Shown here one piece after another: positions 27,395 through 37,743 of a stretch of 64,000 nucleotides of DNA. The stretch lies in NCBI RefSeq assembly GCF_000273375.1, contig NZ_CM001557.1, forward strand, positions 1,684,551 to 1,748,550, given 5' to 3'. Under the pieces are notes generated by a model. It searched no databases. It saw nothing but the letters and a program-made list of their open reading frames with translations, and was not told the origin of the DNA. Within the stretch, counting starts at the first letter, position 1; each line of letters starts with the position of its first letter. Source of the stretch: Bartonella birtlesii IBS 325 (lineage in GTDB: Bacteria; Pseudomonadota; Alphaproteobacteria; Rhizobiales; Rhizobiaceae). The translations under genes and the position numbers were made by a program.

Positions 27395-29410
27395 TTAAGA
27401 ATCAAGAAAGCTGCGTAACTTGCGTGAACGGCTAGGATGTTTCAATTTACGAAGTGCTTTTGCTTCAATTTGGCGGATTCGCTCGCGCGTTACTGAAAAT
27501 TGTTGGCCAACTTCTTCCAACGTATGATCGGTATTCATTCCGATACCAAAACGCATCCGTAGAACACGCTCTTCACGTGGCGTGAGGGAAGCAAGAACGC
27601 GAGTCGTCGTATCCCGTAGATTTGCCTGAATAGCTGCATCAATTGGCAATAATGCATTCCTATCCTCAATAAAATCACCCAAATGAGAATCATCCTCATC
27701 ACCAACAGGTGTTTCAAGTGAAATAGGCTCTTTTGCAATTTTAAGAACTTTCCGCACCTTTTCTAAGGGCATAGAAAGCTTGCTAGACAATTCTTCTGGC
27801 GTGGGCTCACGTCCAATTTCATGTAAAATCTGGCGCGACGTACGTACAATTTTGTTAATTGTTTCAATCATATGAACAGGAATACGAATAGTACGTGCCT
27901 GGTCAGCAATTGAGCGAGTAATTGCTTGACGAATCCACCATGTTGCATAGGTTGAAAACTTATAACCACGTCGATATTCAAATTTATCCACGGCCTTCAT
28001 CAAGCCAATATTGCCTTCTTGAATAAGATCAAGAAACTGCAAACCACGATTAGTGTATTTTTTTGCAATTGAAATCACAAGACGCAAATTCGCTTCCACC
28101 ATTTCTTTTTTAGCAATGGTTGATTCGCGCTCACCTTTTTGCACCTGTGTCACAATCCGACGAAACTCACTAATAGAAATGGCAGTTTCTTGAGCAAGAT
28201 TCTGTATTTCGCTACGCAAATTTTGAATTTCTTTTGCTTCACGCATTGAAAATTCTTGCCAACCAGGTCTTGGCAAAGTAGCAATATAATTCATCCAATC
28301 TGCATCCAACTCACGACCTTGGTATTCCTTTAAAAAATCCTCATGACCAATGCCATAACTATTAGCGATTCGCTTTAGCTTACCTTCATTGTGAATCAAC
28401 CTTTTATTAATATCATAAAGCTGCTCAACCAAAGATTCGATACGGTTTTGATTCAAAGAGAGAGATTTTACTGCTTGAATCAACTCACCCTTTAATTGGA
28501 TGTATTTTTTCTTCTGAGAAGATGAAAGAGCTCCCTCTTTCCGTTCTGCTAAACTGCTCTCAACATGCTGATCTTGCAGTTTTCGCAATTTTACATAGGT
28601 TTGTGCAATAAAATCCAATGTTTCCATGACTTGAGGGCAGAGTTCATTCTCCATTGCAGCAAGAGATAAGTTAACATCATCTTCGTCTTCTTCATCATCT
28701 TCAATACCTCCTCTATCACCGGGGATTCCCTCGAGATTACGCGTAGTAGCAGCTATTTTATCCTCTTTGATTTTATCAACTTCGCTTCGTTCAACAAGTG
28801 GAGCTTGCTTCGCTTCTGGACCAGCGTAGGTCATTTCAAGATCAATAATTTCACGAAGAAGAATCCGCTGCTCTTTTAATTCCTCACGCCAGATAATAAG
28901 AGCCTGAAAAGTCAAAGGACTCTCACAAAGTCCTGCAATCATTGTTTCACGCCCTGCCTCAATACGCTTAGCAATGGCAATTTCACCTTCCCGCGAAAGC
29001 AGCTCAACAGCTCCCATTTCACGTAAATACATACGCACTGGATCATCAGTACGATCTGTTAGCTCACGCTTATTTGTTGTCGTGGCAATTGCATGACTAG
29101 AAGCCTCTACTAAATCGCCCCCCTCCACCGTCACTTCTTCATCATACTGCTCAGAATCAACTTCATCTTCATCATCCACGACATTAATGCCCATTTCAGA
29201 GAACATCGCCAAGATATCTTCAATTTGTTCGGATGTAACCTCATTAGAAGGAAGGACCGCATTCAGTTCATCCATCGTCACATAGCCATTTTTTTTGGCA
29301 AGTTTAACCATTTTCTTGATGGCATCATCAGAAAAATCAAGAAGAGGACTATCCAAACTCGCTTGGCTTGTTATTTCCACATTATCTTTCTGTTTAACCT
29401 TTGTTGCCAT
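27395..29410 (-). CDS. rpoD: RpoD, primary sigma factor (sigma-70)
   Basis: Housekeeping sigma subunit of RNA polymerase. From ATG 29410 (after GGAGTTACGGT) it is 671 aa; a longer frame to 29431 adds seven residues without a ribosome site. Region 1.1 occupies the first 80 residues, followed by an acidic non-conserved region ([12 protein letters not shown]). Region 2 carries [20 protein letters not shown] and [17 protein letters not shown], region 3 reads [14 protein letters not shown], and region 4 has the -35-binding helix [20 protein letters not shown]. Next to dnaG on the same strand, a common alphaproteobacterial order. Confidence 0.98.
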   Translation of the reverse strand: MATKVKQKDNVEITSQASLDSPLLDFSDDAIKKMVKLAKKNGYVTMDELNAVLPSNEVTSEQIEDILAMFSEMGINVVDDEDEVDSEQYDEEVTVEGGDLVEASSHAIATTTNKRELTDRTDDPVRMYLREMGAVELLSREGEIAIAKRIEAGRETMIAGLCESPLTFQALIIWREELKEQRILLREIIDLEMTYAGPEAKQAPLVERSEVDKIKEDKIAATTRNLEGIPGDRGGIEDDEEDEDDVNLSLAAMENELCPQVMETLDFIAQTYVKLRKLQDQHVESSLAERKEGALSSSQKKKYIQLKGELIQAVKSLSLNQNRIESLVEQLYDINKRLIHNEGKLKRIANSYGIGHEDFLKEYQGRELDADWMNYIATLPRPGWQEFSMREAKEIQNLRSEIQNLAQETAISISEFRRIVTQVQKGERESTIAKKEMVEANLRLVISIAKKYTNRGLQFLDLIQEGNIGLMKAVDKFEYRRGYKFSTYATWWIRQAITRSIADQARTIRIPVHMIETINKIVRTSRQILHEIGREPTPEELSSKLSMPLEKVRKVLKIAKEPISLETPVGDEDDSHLGDFIEDRNALLPIDAAIQANLRDTTTRVLASLTPREERVLRMRFGIGMNTDHTLEEVGQQFSVTRERIRQIEAKALRKLKHPSRSRKLRSFLDS

Positions 29411-29749
29411 ACCGTAACTCCACTTGATCACTCCACAGCTCTCATGTGATCAGCTTTTTGCGCTCTCACTTAAACGTACTAACAATTCCTTATAATATAC
29501 TTCTTCTCAGAGAGATTACTATTTGAAAGACTACATTTTGTATACACCCTTCATTCACACAAAAACACGGGAAAACTCTAGAAGTTTCCCCGACACCTCT
29601 CAGCCTTTCTGAGATAATCTCTATACCCTATAGTAAGAACCAATTTCCCGCTTTTCCTAAAATTTAGTCGTCATTCTTTATAAAAATGCCATTCTACACA
29701 ACTTCTTCATACTAAGCCTTAGGTGACTGATTCGCATCAAAAAAGCGAA
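29411..29749. other. dnaG-rpoD intergenic region
   Basis: About 340 bases between two minus-strand genes. A small CTCAG/CTGAG hairpin (near 29608) is followed by no T-run. It should hold the main rpoD promoter; no clear -35/-10 pair could be fixed by eye. Confidence 0.4.
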
Positions 29750-31687
29750 TCATTTTATCGTATCTTGTTTATTCCCATCTATTTTTTCATCCAACCAACT
29801 TCCAAATCCTTCAATTAATGCTTCTGTTGCTTGCATTTGCTCTATCTCACTTTTTATCTCACGCAGCAGAGCAAAAACTTCACTCTTAGGATTTTCTACG
29901 AGTTGCTCTTCAATATCTTGTAGCCTCTTATGTAGGTGGTATTCCTGAAGATGCAAGTAGATAGCCTGTTTTAATATAGCACGAGCATCTTCAATGGGTG
30001 CTCCAACAAAGATAGTACGCATACCAATATTTTGTACAAGATGCTTCATACGCTCTAACAAAGCTTTTTGTCCTTTTTCTTCTAAGAGTGCAACCATTGT
30101 CTCTTTATCATGTAGCTGCTGATGGCCAAGAATTTCCAACATGGATTGATGAAAACATACCAATTGTGTGTTTTGTAATTCCAACTCAGCCAAAACCTCA
30201 AAATTTTCATACCATAACTCAGGATAATAAGCCAAAACCAATAAAATAACGACCTCACGCAAAGGAATAGATTGTGAAGAATTGCGCACTATATCGGAAT
30301 TTGCCAAAGCAGAAAAAGACTGATTTTTGAATATCCTATTTTGAAAAGTCTGATGATAACGTCCTGGGGATATTTTTTTCGAAAAAAAGGAACCAAAAAA
30401 ATCAAAAAGCCGTTTTTTTATATCCTGTAAATAATAACGACGTATATCTTCATCCTTAATCGTAAAAATTTGCTGTTTCAGTTGTTTTTCTAGAGCTGCC
30501 CGTGCCTCTGGAGTTTCAAAATTTTTTCCATAAGTAGAACGCCACCACAAAAGTTCAATCAACGGAATTGCCTTTTGCAAAAAAGTAGAAAAAAGTTGTG
30601 CCCCACCGGCAGAAATGATTTCATCGGGATCCTTACCTTGTGGCAACAAAACAAAGCGTACAGACACCCCCGCCTTTAAAAGAGATAACACGCGATCAGC
30701 AGCACGAAAAGCAGCTTTTAAACCAGCCTCATCTCCATCAAAACACAAAATGGGATCAGAATCCATCTGCCATAAAAGCCTAATTTGCGCTTCCGTTAAT
30801 GCTGTGCCCAAAGGAGCTACTGCACCCTCAAAACCAGCCTTAGTCAGTGCAATCACATCCATATATCCTTCAACGACAAGAAGAGAGCGAACTTTTTCAT
30901 CACCAACAGAGCGACTATTTTTACGAGCAGAAGCTGCATTGTAAAGCATATTTCCTTTATGAAACAGCATTGTTTCTGGGCTATTGAGATATTTTGCTGG
31001 CGTATCTTTTTCTAATGCACGCCCTCCAAAAGCCACTACACGGCCGCGTAAATCTTCAATAGGAAACATAATACGATTTCTAAATCGATCATAAGAAATC
31101 GTATTATCTTCACTCCACTTAAGAAGGCCACAATCTTCCATTTGTTTTATTGAAATACCACGCGCGCCTAAAGCTTCTTTTAAAGCTGTACGCCTCATAG
31201 GGGCAAAACCAATCCGAAAGCGTTCTATGAGTTTTGGCGTTACACCACGTGCATCAAGATAACGACGCACCTGCATACCTTCTTTGTCATGTAAGCTCTG
31301 TTGAAAAAAATCGGTAGCTGTTCTCATAATATCATAAAGATCAGCTTTTTCCATTTGACGTTTATGACTTTGTGGATCAAAAAGAGGTAATTTTATCCCT
31401 GCAAAATCAGCCAAACGCTCCACACTTTCTGAAAAGTGCAACCCATCAAGCTCACAAAGAAAAGTAAAAATATCTCCACTCACCCCACAACCAAAACAAT
31501 AGTAACGACCTTTACGATCATCACAATGAAAACTTGGCGTTTTTTCCCCATGAAATGGACAACAGCACCAAAAATCTCCTCGTGAAGGCTTGCTTTTTTG
31601 AGGATCAAACACCACCCTTTGTCCAATAACTGTTGAAATTGGCAATCTAGTGCGAAGCTCATCAAGGAAATCAGGCGGAAAACGCAT
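29750..31687 (-). CDS. dnaG: DnaG, DNA primase
   Basis: Synthesises RNA primers at the replication fork with DnaB helicase. N-terminal zinc-binding domain: Cys43, His46, Cys64 and Cys67 in CPFHGEKTPSFH and YYCFGCG. The catalytic RNAP core has FGGRALE and the TOPRIM motif VVEGYMDVIAL, with the acidic CFDGDEAGLKAA following. The C-terminal 200 residues form the less conserved helicase-binding domain. 645 aa, ATG at 31687 after GAGAGATA. It lies upstream of rpoD; the GatB/YqeY gene often found between carA and dnaG in related bacteria is absent. Confidence 0.97.
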   Translation of the reverse strand: MRFPPDFLDELRTRLPISTVIGQRVVFDPQKSKPSRGDFWCCCPFHGEKTPSFHCDDRKGRYYCFGCGVSGDIFTFLCELDGLHFSESVERLADFAGIKLPLFDPQSHKRQMEKADLYDIMRTATDFFQQSLHDKEGMQVRRYLDARGVTPKLIERFRIGFAPMRRTALKEALGARGISIKQMEDCGLLKWSEDNTISYDRFRNRIMFPIEDLRGRVVAFGGRALEKDTPAKYLNSPETMLFHKGNMLYNAASARKNSRSVGDEKVRSLLVVEGYMDVIALTKAGFEGAVAPLGTALTEAQIRLLWQMDSDPILCFDGDEAGLKAAFRAADRVLSLLKAGVSVRFVLLPQGKDPDEIISAGGAQLFSTFLQKAIPLIELLWWRSTYGKNFETPEARAALEKQLKQQIFTIKDEDIRRYYLQDIKKRLFDFFGSFFSKKISPGRYHQTFQNRIFKNQSFSALANSDIVRNSSQSIPLREVVILLVLAYYPELWYENFEVLAELELQNTQLVCFHQSMLEILGHQQLHDKETMVALLEEKGQKALLERMKHLVQNIGMRTIFVGAPIEDARAILKQAIYLHLQEYHLHKRLQDIEEQLVENPKSEVFALLREIKSEIEQMQATEALIEGFGSWLDEKIDGNKQDTIK

Positions 31688-31805
31688 TATCTCTCACAGA
31701 GGTTTAAAATTCTCTTTTGCATATTTAACGACTTTAGAGCATAATTCCAAGACTTCCTCTTCAAGCGGTTTAAAAAATTAAAATCCTAACCGCAATTTTT
31801 CAGAA

Positions 31806-33038
31806 ATGGAGAATGAAAAAGTGATCAAATTTTTTGTTCAATATCCGCTGCTAGAATCTATTGCTTGGCTCATCAGCCTTATTATCATTGCGTTTTTAGT
31901 CAATTTTTTAGCACGAAACTTGTTTTATCATGGAGCAAAACAGCTTTCTTCTTTTCTGCCTAAAGAAACAACAGTTGATATTGAAAACACTATTCATTAC
32001 ATAGCGAATATTGTTGCAGCCTTCACACTCTCAGTTGGTATTAATTTTATCCCAACACTTCCTGACACACTCAACACTATTATAGGTAATGTTGCAAATG
32101 CCTTCATTATTTTTATGGTTGTTTTAGTCATTTCTTCTTTTCTAAATATTATTAATATTCTTTATGAACAACGACCAACAGCACGATTAAAACCAATAAA
32201 AGGTTATATTCAAATCGCTAAAATTGCGCTTTTTACAGTAGCTACAATTTTAATGATTGCCACCTTAATTGATCGCTCTCCTCTTATTCTCTTATCTAGC
32301 CTTGGCGCAATGGCCGCTGTTCTCATGTTGATCTTTCAAGATACATTGCTTTCCCTCATCGCAGGTATCCAAATTTCATCTACCGATATGGTTCGTGTTG
32401 GCGATTGGATTGAAATCCCCAGTCTTGATGTCGATGGTGATGTTACTGAAATCGCACTTCATACTGTTAAAGTACAAAATTTCGATAAAACAATCACAAC
32501 TGTGCCCATCCGTAAATTGGTAACGGATCCTTTTAAAAATTGGCGTGGTATGGAAGAAGCTGGTGGACGACGCATTAAACGCTCTCTCTTCATTGACCAA
32601 TCAAGTATCCGTTTTCACACTGAAGAAGAACAAAAACATCTTTCCCGATTTAACTTGTTAGAAAATTATTTTACCCAAAAAATACCAGAAATCAATGAAT
32701 GGAACACACAATTAGATAAAAACCACGATGTATTAGCCAATACCCGCCGTTTAACCAATATTGGAACTTTTCGTGCTTATGTTTTTGCTTATCTTAGAAA
32801 GCATCTCAATATCGAACAAAACATGACACTGATGGCACGACAATTACCTCCTACACCAAATGGTTTACCCTTAGAAATCTATTGCTTTACTAATACAACC
32901 GTTTGGCTGGAATATGAACAAATTCAAGCGGATATTTTTGATCACCTTTACTCCATTCTTCCTAGCTTTGGTCTAAAGATTTTTCAAAATCCAAGTGGCT
33001 ATGATTTTCGTCATATATTAGAATTGAAAGAAAAGTAA
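31806..33038 (+). CDS. MscS-family mechanosensitive channel (YbdG-like)
   Basis: 410 aa inner-membrane channel. Five hydrophobic helices span the first 190 residues; the pore-lining helix and following segment read LLSSLGAMAAVLMLIFQDTL..SLIAGIQI, then the cytoplasmic beta domain starts MVRVGDWIEIPSLDVDGDVTEI and IRKLVTDPFKNWRGM. The long C-terminal cytoplasmic part and insertion match the YbdG/MscM branch rather than compact MscS. Such channels release solutes on hypo-osmotic shock. The ATG at 31806 lacks a clear ribosome site; a GTG five codons on has GGAG upstream and is an alternative start. Confidence 0.88.
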   Translation: MENEKVIKFFVQYPLLESIAWLISLIIIAFLVNFLARNLFYHGAKQLSSFLPKETTVDIENTIHYIANIVAAFTLSVGINFIPTLPDTLNTIIGNVANAFIIFMVVLVISSFLNIINILYEQRPTARLKPIKGYIQIAKIALFTVATILMIATLIDRSPLILLSSLGAMAAVLMLIFQDTLLSLIAGIQISSTDMVRVGDWIEIPSLDVDGDVTEIALHTVKVQNFDKTITTVPIRKLVTDPFKNWRGMEEAGGRRIKRSLFIDQSSIRFHTEEEQKHLSRFNLLENYFTQKIPEINEWNTQLDKNHDVLANTRRLTNIGTFRAYVFAYLRKHLNIEQNMTLMARQLPPTPNGLPLEIYCFTNTTVWLEYEQIQADIFDHLYSILPSFGLKIFQNPSGYDFRHILELKEK

Positions 33039-33109
33039 AACGATAAAACACAATTTACCGATTTTTTAGATTAACCATATTTATAACAACAAAGAAAGAA
33101 AAAAGTATC

Positions 33110-34801
33110 ATGAATGGTTCATTGATACTCCTTCATCTTGCAGGTGCTATTGCTCTACTTCTTTGGGCTACACGCATGGTACGCACAGGTGTTGAACGCG
33201 CCTATGGTGACAAGCTTAAATACAAAATGCGCCACGTCATTTCTAAACCATTATTTGCTGTAAGTTTCGGACTTTTTGCCGCAATGATTTTACAAAGCTC
33301 TACAGCAATAACACTGCTTGTTGGTTCTTTTGTTGAATCTGGTTTTGTCTCTGGATTAGCAGGACTTATGGCTGTACGTGGAGGAGAATTAGGATCAGCA
33401 TTAGTTGTCAAAATTCTCTCCTATGATCTTACAATCGTTGTACCTCTATGTCTTTTTATCGGCACTTGTATCTTTATGACAACGGAAAAACGTGATTGGC
33501 GTCAAATAGGGCGTATTATTATTGGCATTGGCCTTTTAATTTTATCTTTGCAAATGATAAGCACAGCCACAGAACCTTTACGTGAGAGTACAATTTTACC
33601 CAGCATTATCCGTTATCTTTCAACTGATCCTGTTTCCACTTTTTTATTGGCAGCTGCGTTGACTTATCTCTTGCACTCATCCATTGCAGGAATCATTTTA
33701 CTAGTCAATTTTGCTAATTATGATCTTATCCATGCACAACTTTGTGTTATTATGGTCCTTGGTGTGAATTTTGGCTCTTCTCTTATAGCGCCACTTTTAA
33801 CACGCGGCGCCTCTCCTAATACCCGTCTTGTTCCCTTAGGGAATTTGCTCATGCGTGGAGCTGGTTCAATTCTTGTTTTTATTTTATTTCTCTCCTTTCA
33901 ACCACCAATCACATGGCTTGGCAATACCCCCTCCGCTCAAGTGATCAACGCCCATATTATCTTCAATATTTTTATTCTCTTTGCTGGAATTCCACTCTCG
34001 AAATGGGTTTTAAAACTGACCACGAAAATTGTTTATGTAAGTACAAAAAAAGCGCAAACCGATAAAACGCTTAATTTATCTGATCAAACAGCTCTTGATG
34101 ATAGTGTTCTTGAACGTCCAACTTTAGCACTCTCTAATGTCATGCGTGAAGTGATCCATATCTGTGATCTTGTCGATATCATGCTCGAAAAAATTATGGG
34201 ACTTTATGAAAACCCTGATCCCGATATCATTCGTGAACTCAATCAATTAAACACGATATTGGACAAAAAACATATCGCAATTAAACTTTATCTCGCACGA
34301 TTAGCTGGACAAAAGTTGTCGGATGAAGAAGCCCTTCAAACACAGGAACTTTTAGGTGCTTGTATAAAATTAGATCAAGCAGGAGATATCATTATTCATA
34401 ATATGCTTATGCTGGTTAAAAAGAAACAACAAAAAGCTCTACAATTTAGCCGCGATGGATGGAACGACCTTCTTCGTTTTCACTCCATTGTTCTTGCCAA
34501 TGCACATATTGCATTTAATGTTCTTGTCTCGCGTGATACACACACTGCGCATTTACTGGTGCAGAAAAAAGATCAACTACGAAATTTAGAAAAAGAGATG
34601 AGTTTAAAGCATTTTAAACGTCTTCGTGACAGTGATCTCAAAAATATAGAGTCATCCAGCCTCCACCTCGATACAGTACGCGATCTCAAACAAATAAACT
34701 CCCTTTTAACCTCAATGATCTATCCAATTTTAGAAGAGCAAGGACTTCTCCAAAGTTCACGCCTCCGCAATCCCACTGCAAAACAAACAATAAAATCCTA
34801 A
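33110..34801 (+). CDS. Na+/Pi cotransporter family protein (NptA/YjbB-like) with PhoU-like tail
   Basis: 563 aa. The membrane part contains two Na_Pi_cotrans repeats: the first QSSTAITLLVGSFVESG (about 63-79), the second around LLHSSIAGIILLVNF (about 185-199). The C-terminal 200 residues are soluble, helical and PhoU-like (VMREVIHICDLVDIMLEKIM). In E. coli YjbB this layout exports phosphate. Direction and substrate here are inferred. Start ATG 33110, 71 bases after the mechanosensitive channel; both may share a transcript. Confidence 0.87.
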   Translation: MNGSLILLHLAGAIALLLWATRMVRTGVERAYGDKLKYKMRHVISKPLFAVSFGLFAAMILQSSTAITLLVGSFVESGFVSGLAGLMAVRGGELGSALVVKILSYDLTIVVPLCLFIGTCIFMTTEKRDWRQIGRIIIGIGLLILSLQMISTATEPLRESTILPSIIRYLSTDPVSTFLLAAALTYLLHSSIAGIILLVNFANYDLIHAQLCVIMVLGVNFGSSLIAPLLTRGASPNTRLVPLGNLLMRGAGSILVFILFLSFQPPITWLGNTPSAQVINAHIIFNIFILFAGIPLSKWVLKLTTKIVYVSTKKAQTDKTLNLSDQTALDDSVLERPTLALSNVMREVIHICDLVDIMLEKIMGLYENPDPDIIRELNQLNTILDKKHIAIKLYLARLAGQKLSDEEALQTQELLGACIKLDQAGDIIIHNMLMLVKKKQQKALQFSRDGWNDLLRFHSIVLANAHIAFNVLVSRDTHTAHLLVQKKDQLRNLEKEMSLKHFKRLRDSDLKNIESSSLHLDTVRDLKQINSLLTSMIYPILEEQGLLQSSRLRNPTAKQTIKS

Positions 34802-35335
34802 ACTTTGAAATATTTGAACAATAAGAAAAAAACATTGACTATTAAATCGTAAACATTCAAATGTTTTAGCTAAATCAAAGCTCTTGTAAAAAAGACACAT
34901 ATCTATAGAATTGTCATGATGATATGGATATTTTGATAGACTCAGCCGATACAATATTCTGTAAAGTATAAAACAGAAATATTTTTTTCATTTTTTGTTT
35001 ATTAAATTATATTAATTTATCATTATAAACATAGTAAAAGAAATTTCTAAAAAATACATTAATAAATACAATTTTAATTTACCAAAAATAATTTTATAAG
35101 TATTAATTTTACATAAAATAAATACTAAATGCAATAATTTTTAGTACTATATATAAAATTATATGTATTTATTACTTATATTGTAAACATGATATATTCG
35201 CGTGAACTGAAAAAAAGCAAAAGATAAAGTATAGTAAAGTTTTCACCAGTAATGTCCTCTCCTCGAGTAAAAAGTTAATCTTGACCTTTACAAAGCTTAC
35301 CCTAGTTAAAGCTAGCAGTGGCAAAGGAGAGTAAA
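34802..35335. other. Very A+T-rich non-coding stretch
   Basis: About 530 bases, among the most A+T-rich of the window (34970-35180 is almost only A and T). No gene, tRNA or G+C-rich hairpin was seen. No DnaA-box cluster was recognised, so I do not call an origin. Confidence 0.5.
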
Positions 35336-35587
35336 ATGGAAGATGCAAATATTGGCTGGATTGCAGCTATTATTATCGGTGGCCTTGCAGGATGGGCTGC
35401 ACAATATCTTATGAAAAAACAAACGGGACTTTTTTTAAACATTATTTTGGGAATTATTGGGGCCACATTAGCCAGTTTTCTTTTTAGCCTTTTCGGTGTA
35501 AGTTTTGTTGGTTGGTTTGGCTATCTTGTTTCAGGTTTTATAGGTGCCTGCGTTCTTATATGGATAGGACAAAAAATTCGCTTATAA
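35336..35587 (+). CDS. GlsB/YeaQ/YmgE-family (transglycosylase-associated) small membrane protein
   Basis: 83 aa, three hydrophobic glycine-rich helices: IGWIAAIIIGGLAGWAAQYL, GLFLNIILGIIGATLASFLF and GYLVSGFIGACVLIWIGQ. This is the Pfam 'transglycosylase-associated' pattern; the name is historical and no enzyme activity is known. Members respond to envelope or general stress. The frame opens at a GTG (35318), but ATG 35336 follows AAAGGAG with ideal spacing. Stand-alone gene. Confidence 0.85.
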   Translation: MEDANIGWIAAIIIGGLAGWAAQYLMKKQTGLFLNIILGIIGATLASFLFSLFGVSFVGWFGYLVSGFIGACVLIWIGQKIRL

Positions 35588-36353
35588 AGCGCGTAGTACT
35601 TCTTGAAGCTAAATGGAACAATGAAATATTGCCGCAATAACTTTAAAAGTCACAGCGAGGAGGGAATGATGGTTAGATGCTTAAATTATAAGCTTTTGGC
35701 ATCACCATCATGATGTCACTGAACAAGAAGCAGAAGAACTCAACGCGTCATAGCTGCCCAATATGTTGCAGCCTATTTATAGCACTAGAAAAAACTGCAT
35801 TATTCTCGTGTAATATTGGCATGACTTCTTTACAATTCATATCTAAAATTCTACAGTTTTTAACAACTCATTGCTCTAGCATCTTACCAACACAATTCTG
35901 TTTAGTAAAACACATCAATCTTAAATCTTACTCATCTACATGTAATAATATAAATAATAATGTTGCAAAACTCTATCGCTTAAAGCTAAAAGCCCAAAAT
36001 ACTTTATCAACAAAATCACCTTACCAGAAAGATTAAATAAATATCTTGAATTTTGTAAATAATAACAAGAGTTTTTTCTAAAATAATATTCATAAAAACA
36101 AAAAATTTCACAAACATAATATTTTTTTACTTTAAATTTATTAAACTTCGTAATTTTATGAATGAAAGATATTAAATTTTATCCATAACATGCTCTCATA
36201 ATAGCTTTTTAAATAATCCCCATTCCGTTTTCCCGCTAACATCTTCCCGTTTGAAAACTTGCTGCCTTGATATTTCGTTATTATAATGAAAAATATTTGT
36301 TTTTATCGCCTAACATAGTATACAAAATACAGTTTTAGATATGGAGTGAAATA
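35588..36353. other. Non-coding stretch, nothing firm
   Basis: About 770 bases. A 108-codon frame (35710-36036) has a Ser/Cys/Asn-heavy random-like composition and no ribosome site. A short phrase in another frame near 35698-35752 (HHHHDVTEQEAEELNAS) looks protein-like but ends at once in a stop. The remainder is A+T-rich and featureless. Confidence 0.4.
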
Positions 36354-36869
36354 ATGTCTAATCTCAGAGATTCCATCATACCTCCTCTAAAATGGTTCTC
36401 TGAGCAAGCCCCTCTTATACCAGAAAACGTCTGTGATTGGCTCATGGAATCAGGCTCGATAACTCTCCGTTTCAAAAAACACTGTACGCATATAAATGTT
36501 GAACCGCAACGTGAATGCTTTATTACGCGGGATAAATTGCAAGATGAAGCAGAGCATCTTCCTGAAAGTTCACGTTACTGGTTGCGAGAAGTCATCCTGA
36601 CGGGAGATAAGCAACCTTGGCTTCTTGGACGCACTGTAATCCCACAGGAAACTCTTCTCGAACAAAACCAAGCACTGATGCATTTGGGCACAACCCCATT
36701 GGGACATTACTTATTTAACAGTGGCAAATTAACCCGCGATTACATTCACATCGGCCAACAAGGAGCACTATGGGCACGCCGTTCTCGTTTGCGCTTAACA
36801 AACAAACCATTGTTATTAACCGAACTGTTTTTAACAGCTTCACCACTTTATACCAAAAATCCTGCATAA
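36354..36869 (+). CDS. ubiC: Chorismate lyase-like protein (UbiC family)
   Basis: 171 aa. UbiC converts chorismate to 4-hydroxybenzoate plus pyruvate, the first step of ubiquinone synthesis. Visible family features: the N-terminal [14 protein letters not shown], the central [20 protein letters not shown] (substrate-binding arginines) and [17 protein letters not shown], then [19 protein letters not shown] with the conserved late glutamate. ATG at 36354 follows GGAGTG. The gene stands alone in a sparse region; ubiA, its usual partner, is not nearby. Confidence 0.85.
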   Translation: MSNLRDSIIPPLKWFSEQAPLIPENVCDWLMESGSITLRFKKHCTHINVEPQRECFITRDKLQDEAEHLPESSRYWLREVILTGDKQPWLLGRTVIPQETLLEQNQALMHLGTTPLGHYLFNSGKLTRDYIHIGQQGALWARRSRLRLTNKPLLLTELFLTASPLYTKNPA

Positions 36870-37743
36870 ATGGAGGATCTACACTCTATTTACTATACTC
36901 AACTTATTGGTTTTTAATAACTTTATCAGATTAAAAAGCAAGAGAAATACGTTTTCTACCTTTTTAAAGAGCATATTACAAATAAAGACTTATACTTGCT
37001 CAACTTTGAAGATGTGCATCATATAAAAATAATCCTCTATTTAAATAATCATTCCCCTTTTAAATATAGCATTTCTTAATAAAAAAACTGTTCTCACACA
37101 TCTCCAAAAGCGACTTTGTTTTCCCATTAATAAAAAAACATAAACTTAATTTTACGCTAAAACATTCCTTAAATCACGCCATAACTCTACCGATATCACA
37201 CAATTTTCCAACCATTGTTTATTGCAAAATTTACAAATCACTTCTGTAATTTTTCTTGCATCAAACAAATAAAGGAAGAATACGCGTATGGTTTCCATTC
37301 GTTTTTCTCTACCAATTTTTACGCGACAAGATTCTTTATCAACATGCCTTGATGCCTAAATACTATTGAAATCTTTTAATAAAAAAGACCTCTATCGGCA
37401 TGGTTATCAACTTTTCAATTGCTTTTATCAGGATGAAAAGCATCATAATCTTTCATCACAACATACATAAGGTCCGCACTATCCTGTGCCTCCAAAATAT
37501 TGTGGATGCCCCATTAATCTGAAATCTGGTGACATAATATAAGTTGAACTAATTTTATTCAAACGGAAAAGTGGTATCTCAGCAACCTTCATATATCTTA
37601 GAAAATCTTAAAACAGGACTTTACCTGTTCACACAATATACCTATACTCTCTGCCTTAAGCAAAGCATTGTAAAAACAACATACGCAACATCTATCATGA
37701 TTTTGCTTTATACTGTTTAGAGAATAAATTGTGGATGCGTACT
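36870..37743. other. Long gap upstream of carA with coding debris
   Basis: About 870 bases. It contains the interrupted frame at 37288-37542 (listed separately) and the carA leader. No leader-peptide attenuator or pyrimidine/arginine-responsive hairpin series could be recognised before carA. Confidence 0.45.
37288..37542 (+). pseudogene. Short gene interrupted by two in-frame TAA codons
   Basis: ATG at 37288, preceded by AAAGGAAG, opens MVSIRFSLPIFTRQDSLSTC. The same frame continues through TAA at 37357 and TAA at 37468 to a final TAA at 37540, with protein-like text throughout (KSFNKKDLYRHGYQLFNCFY, DEKHHNLSSQH, GPHYPVPPKYCGCPINLK). Part of the opposite strand (about 37404-37500) is also protein-like (ILEAQDSADLMYVVMKDYDA), so which strand was coding is open. 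Family unknown. Confidence 0.33.

Noticed and set aside
29560..29640. GGCTGAGAGG on the minus strand, resembling part of a TPP riboswitch before rpoD
   Set aside because: The second conserved block and the overall stem arrangement are missing, and rpoD has no link to thiamine.
34802..35335. Extreme A+T-rich block as a replication origin
   Set aside because: No DnaA-box cluster and none of the usual origin neighbours; A+T-richness alone is common here.
35710..36036. 108-codon frame rich in Ser, Cys and Asn
   Set aside because: No ribosome site, low-complexity composition, no family features.
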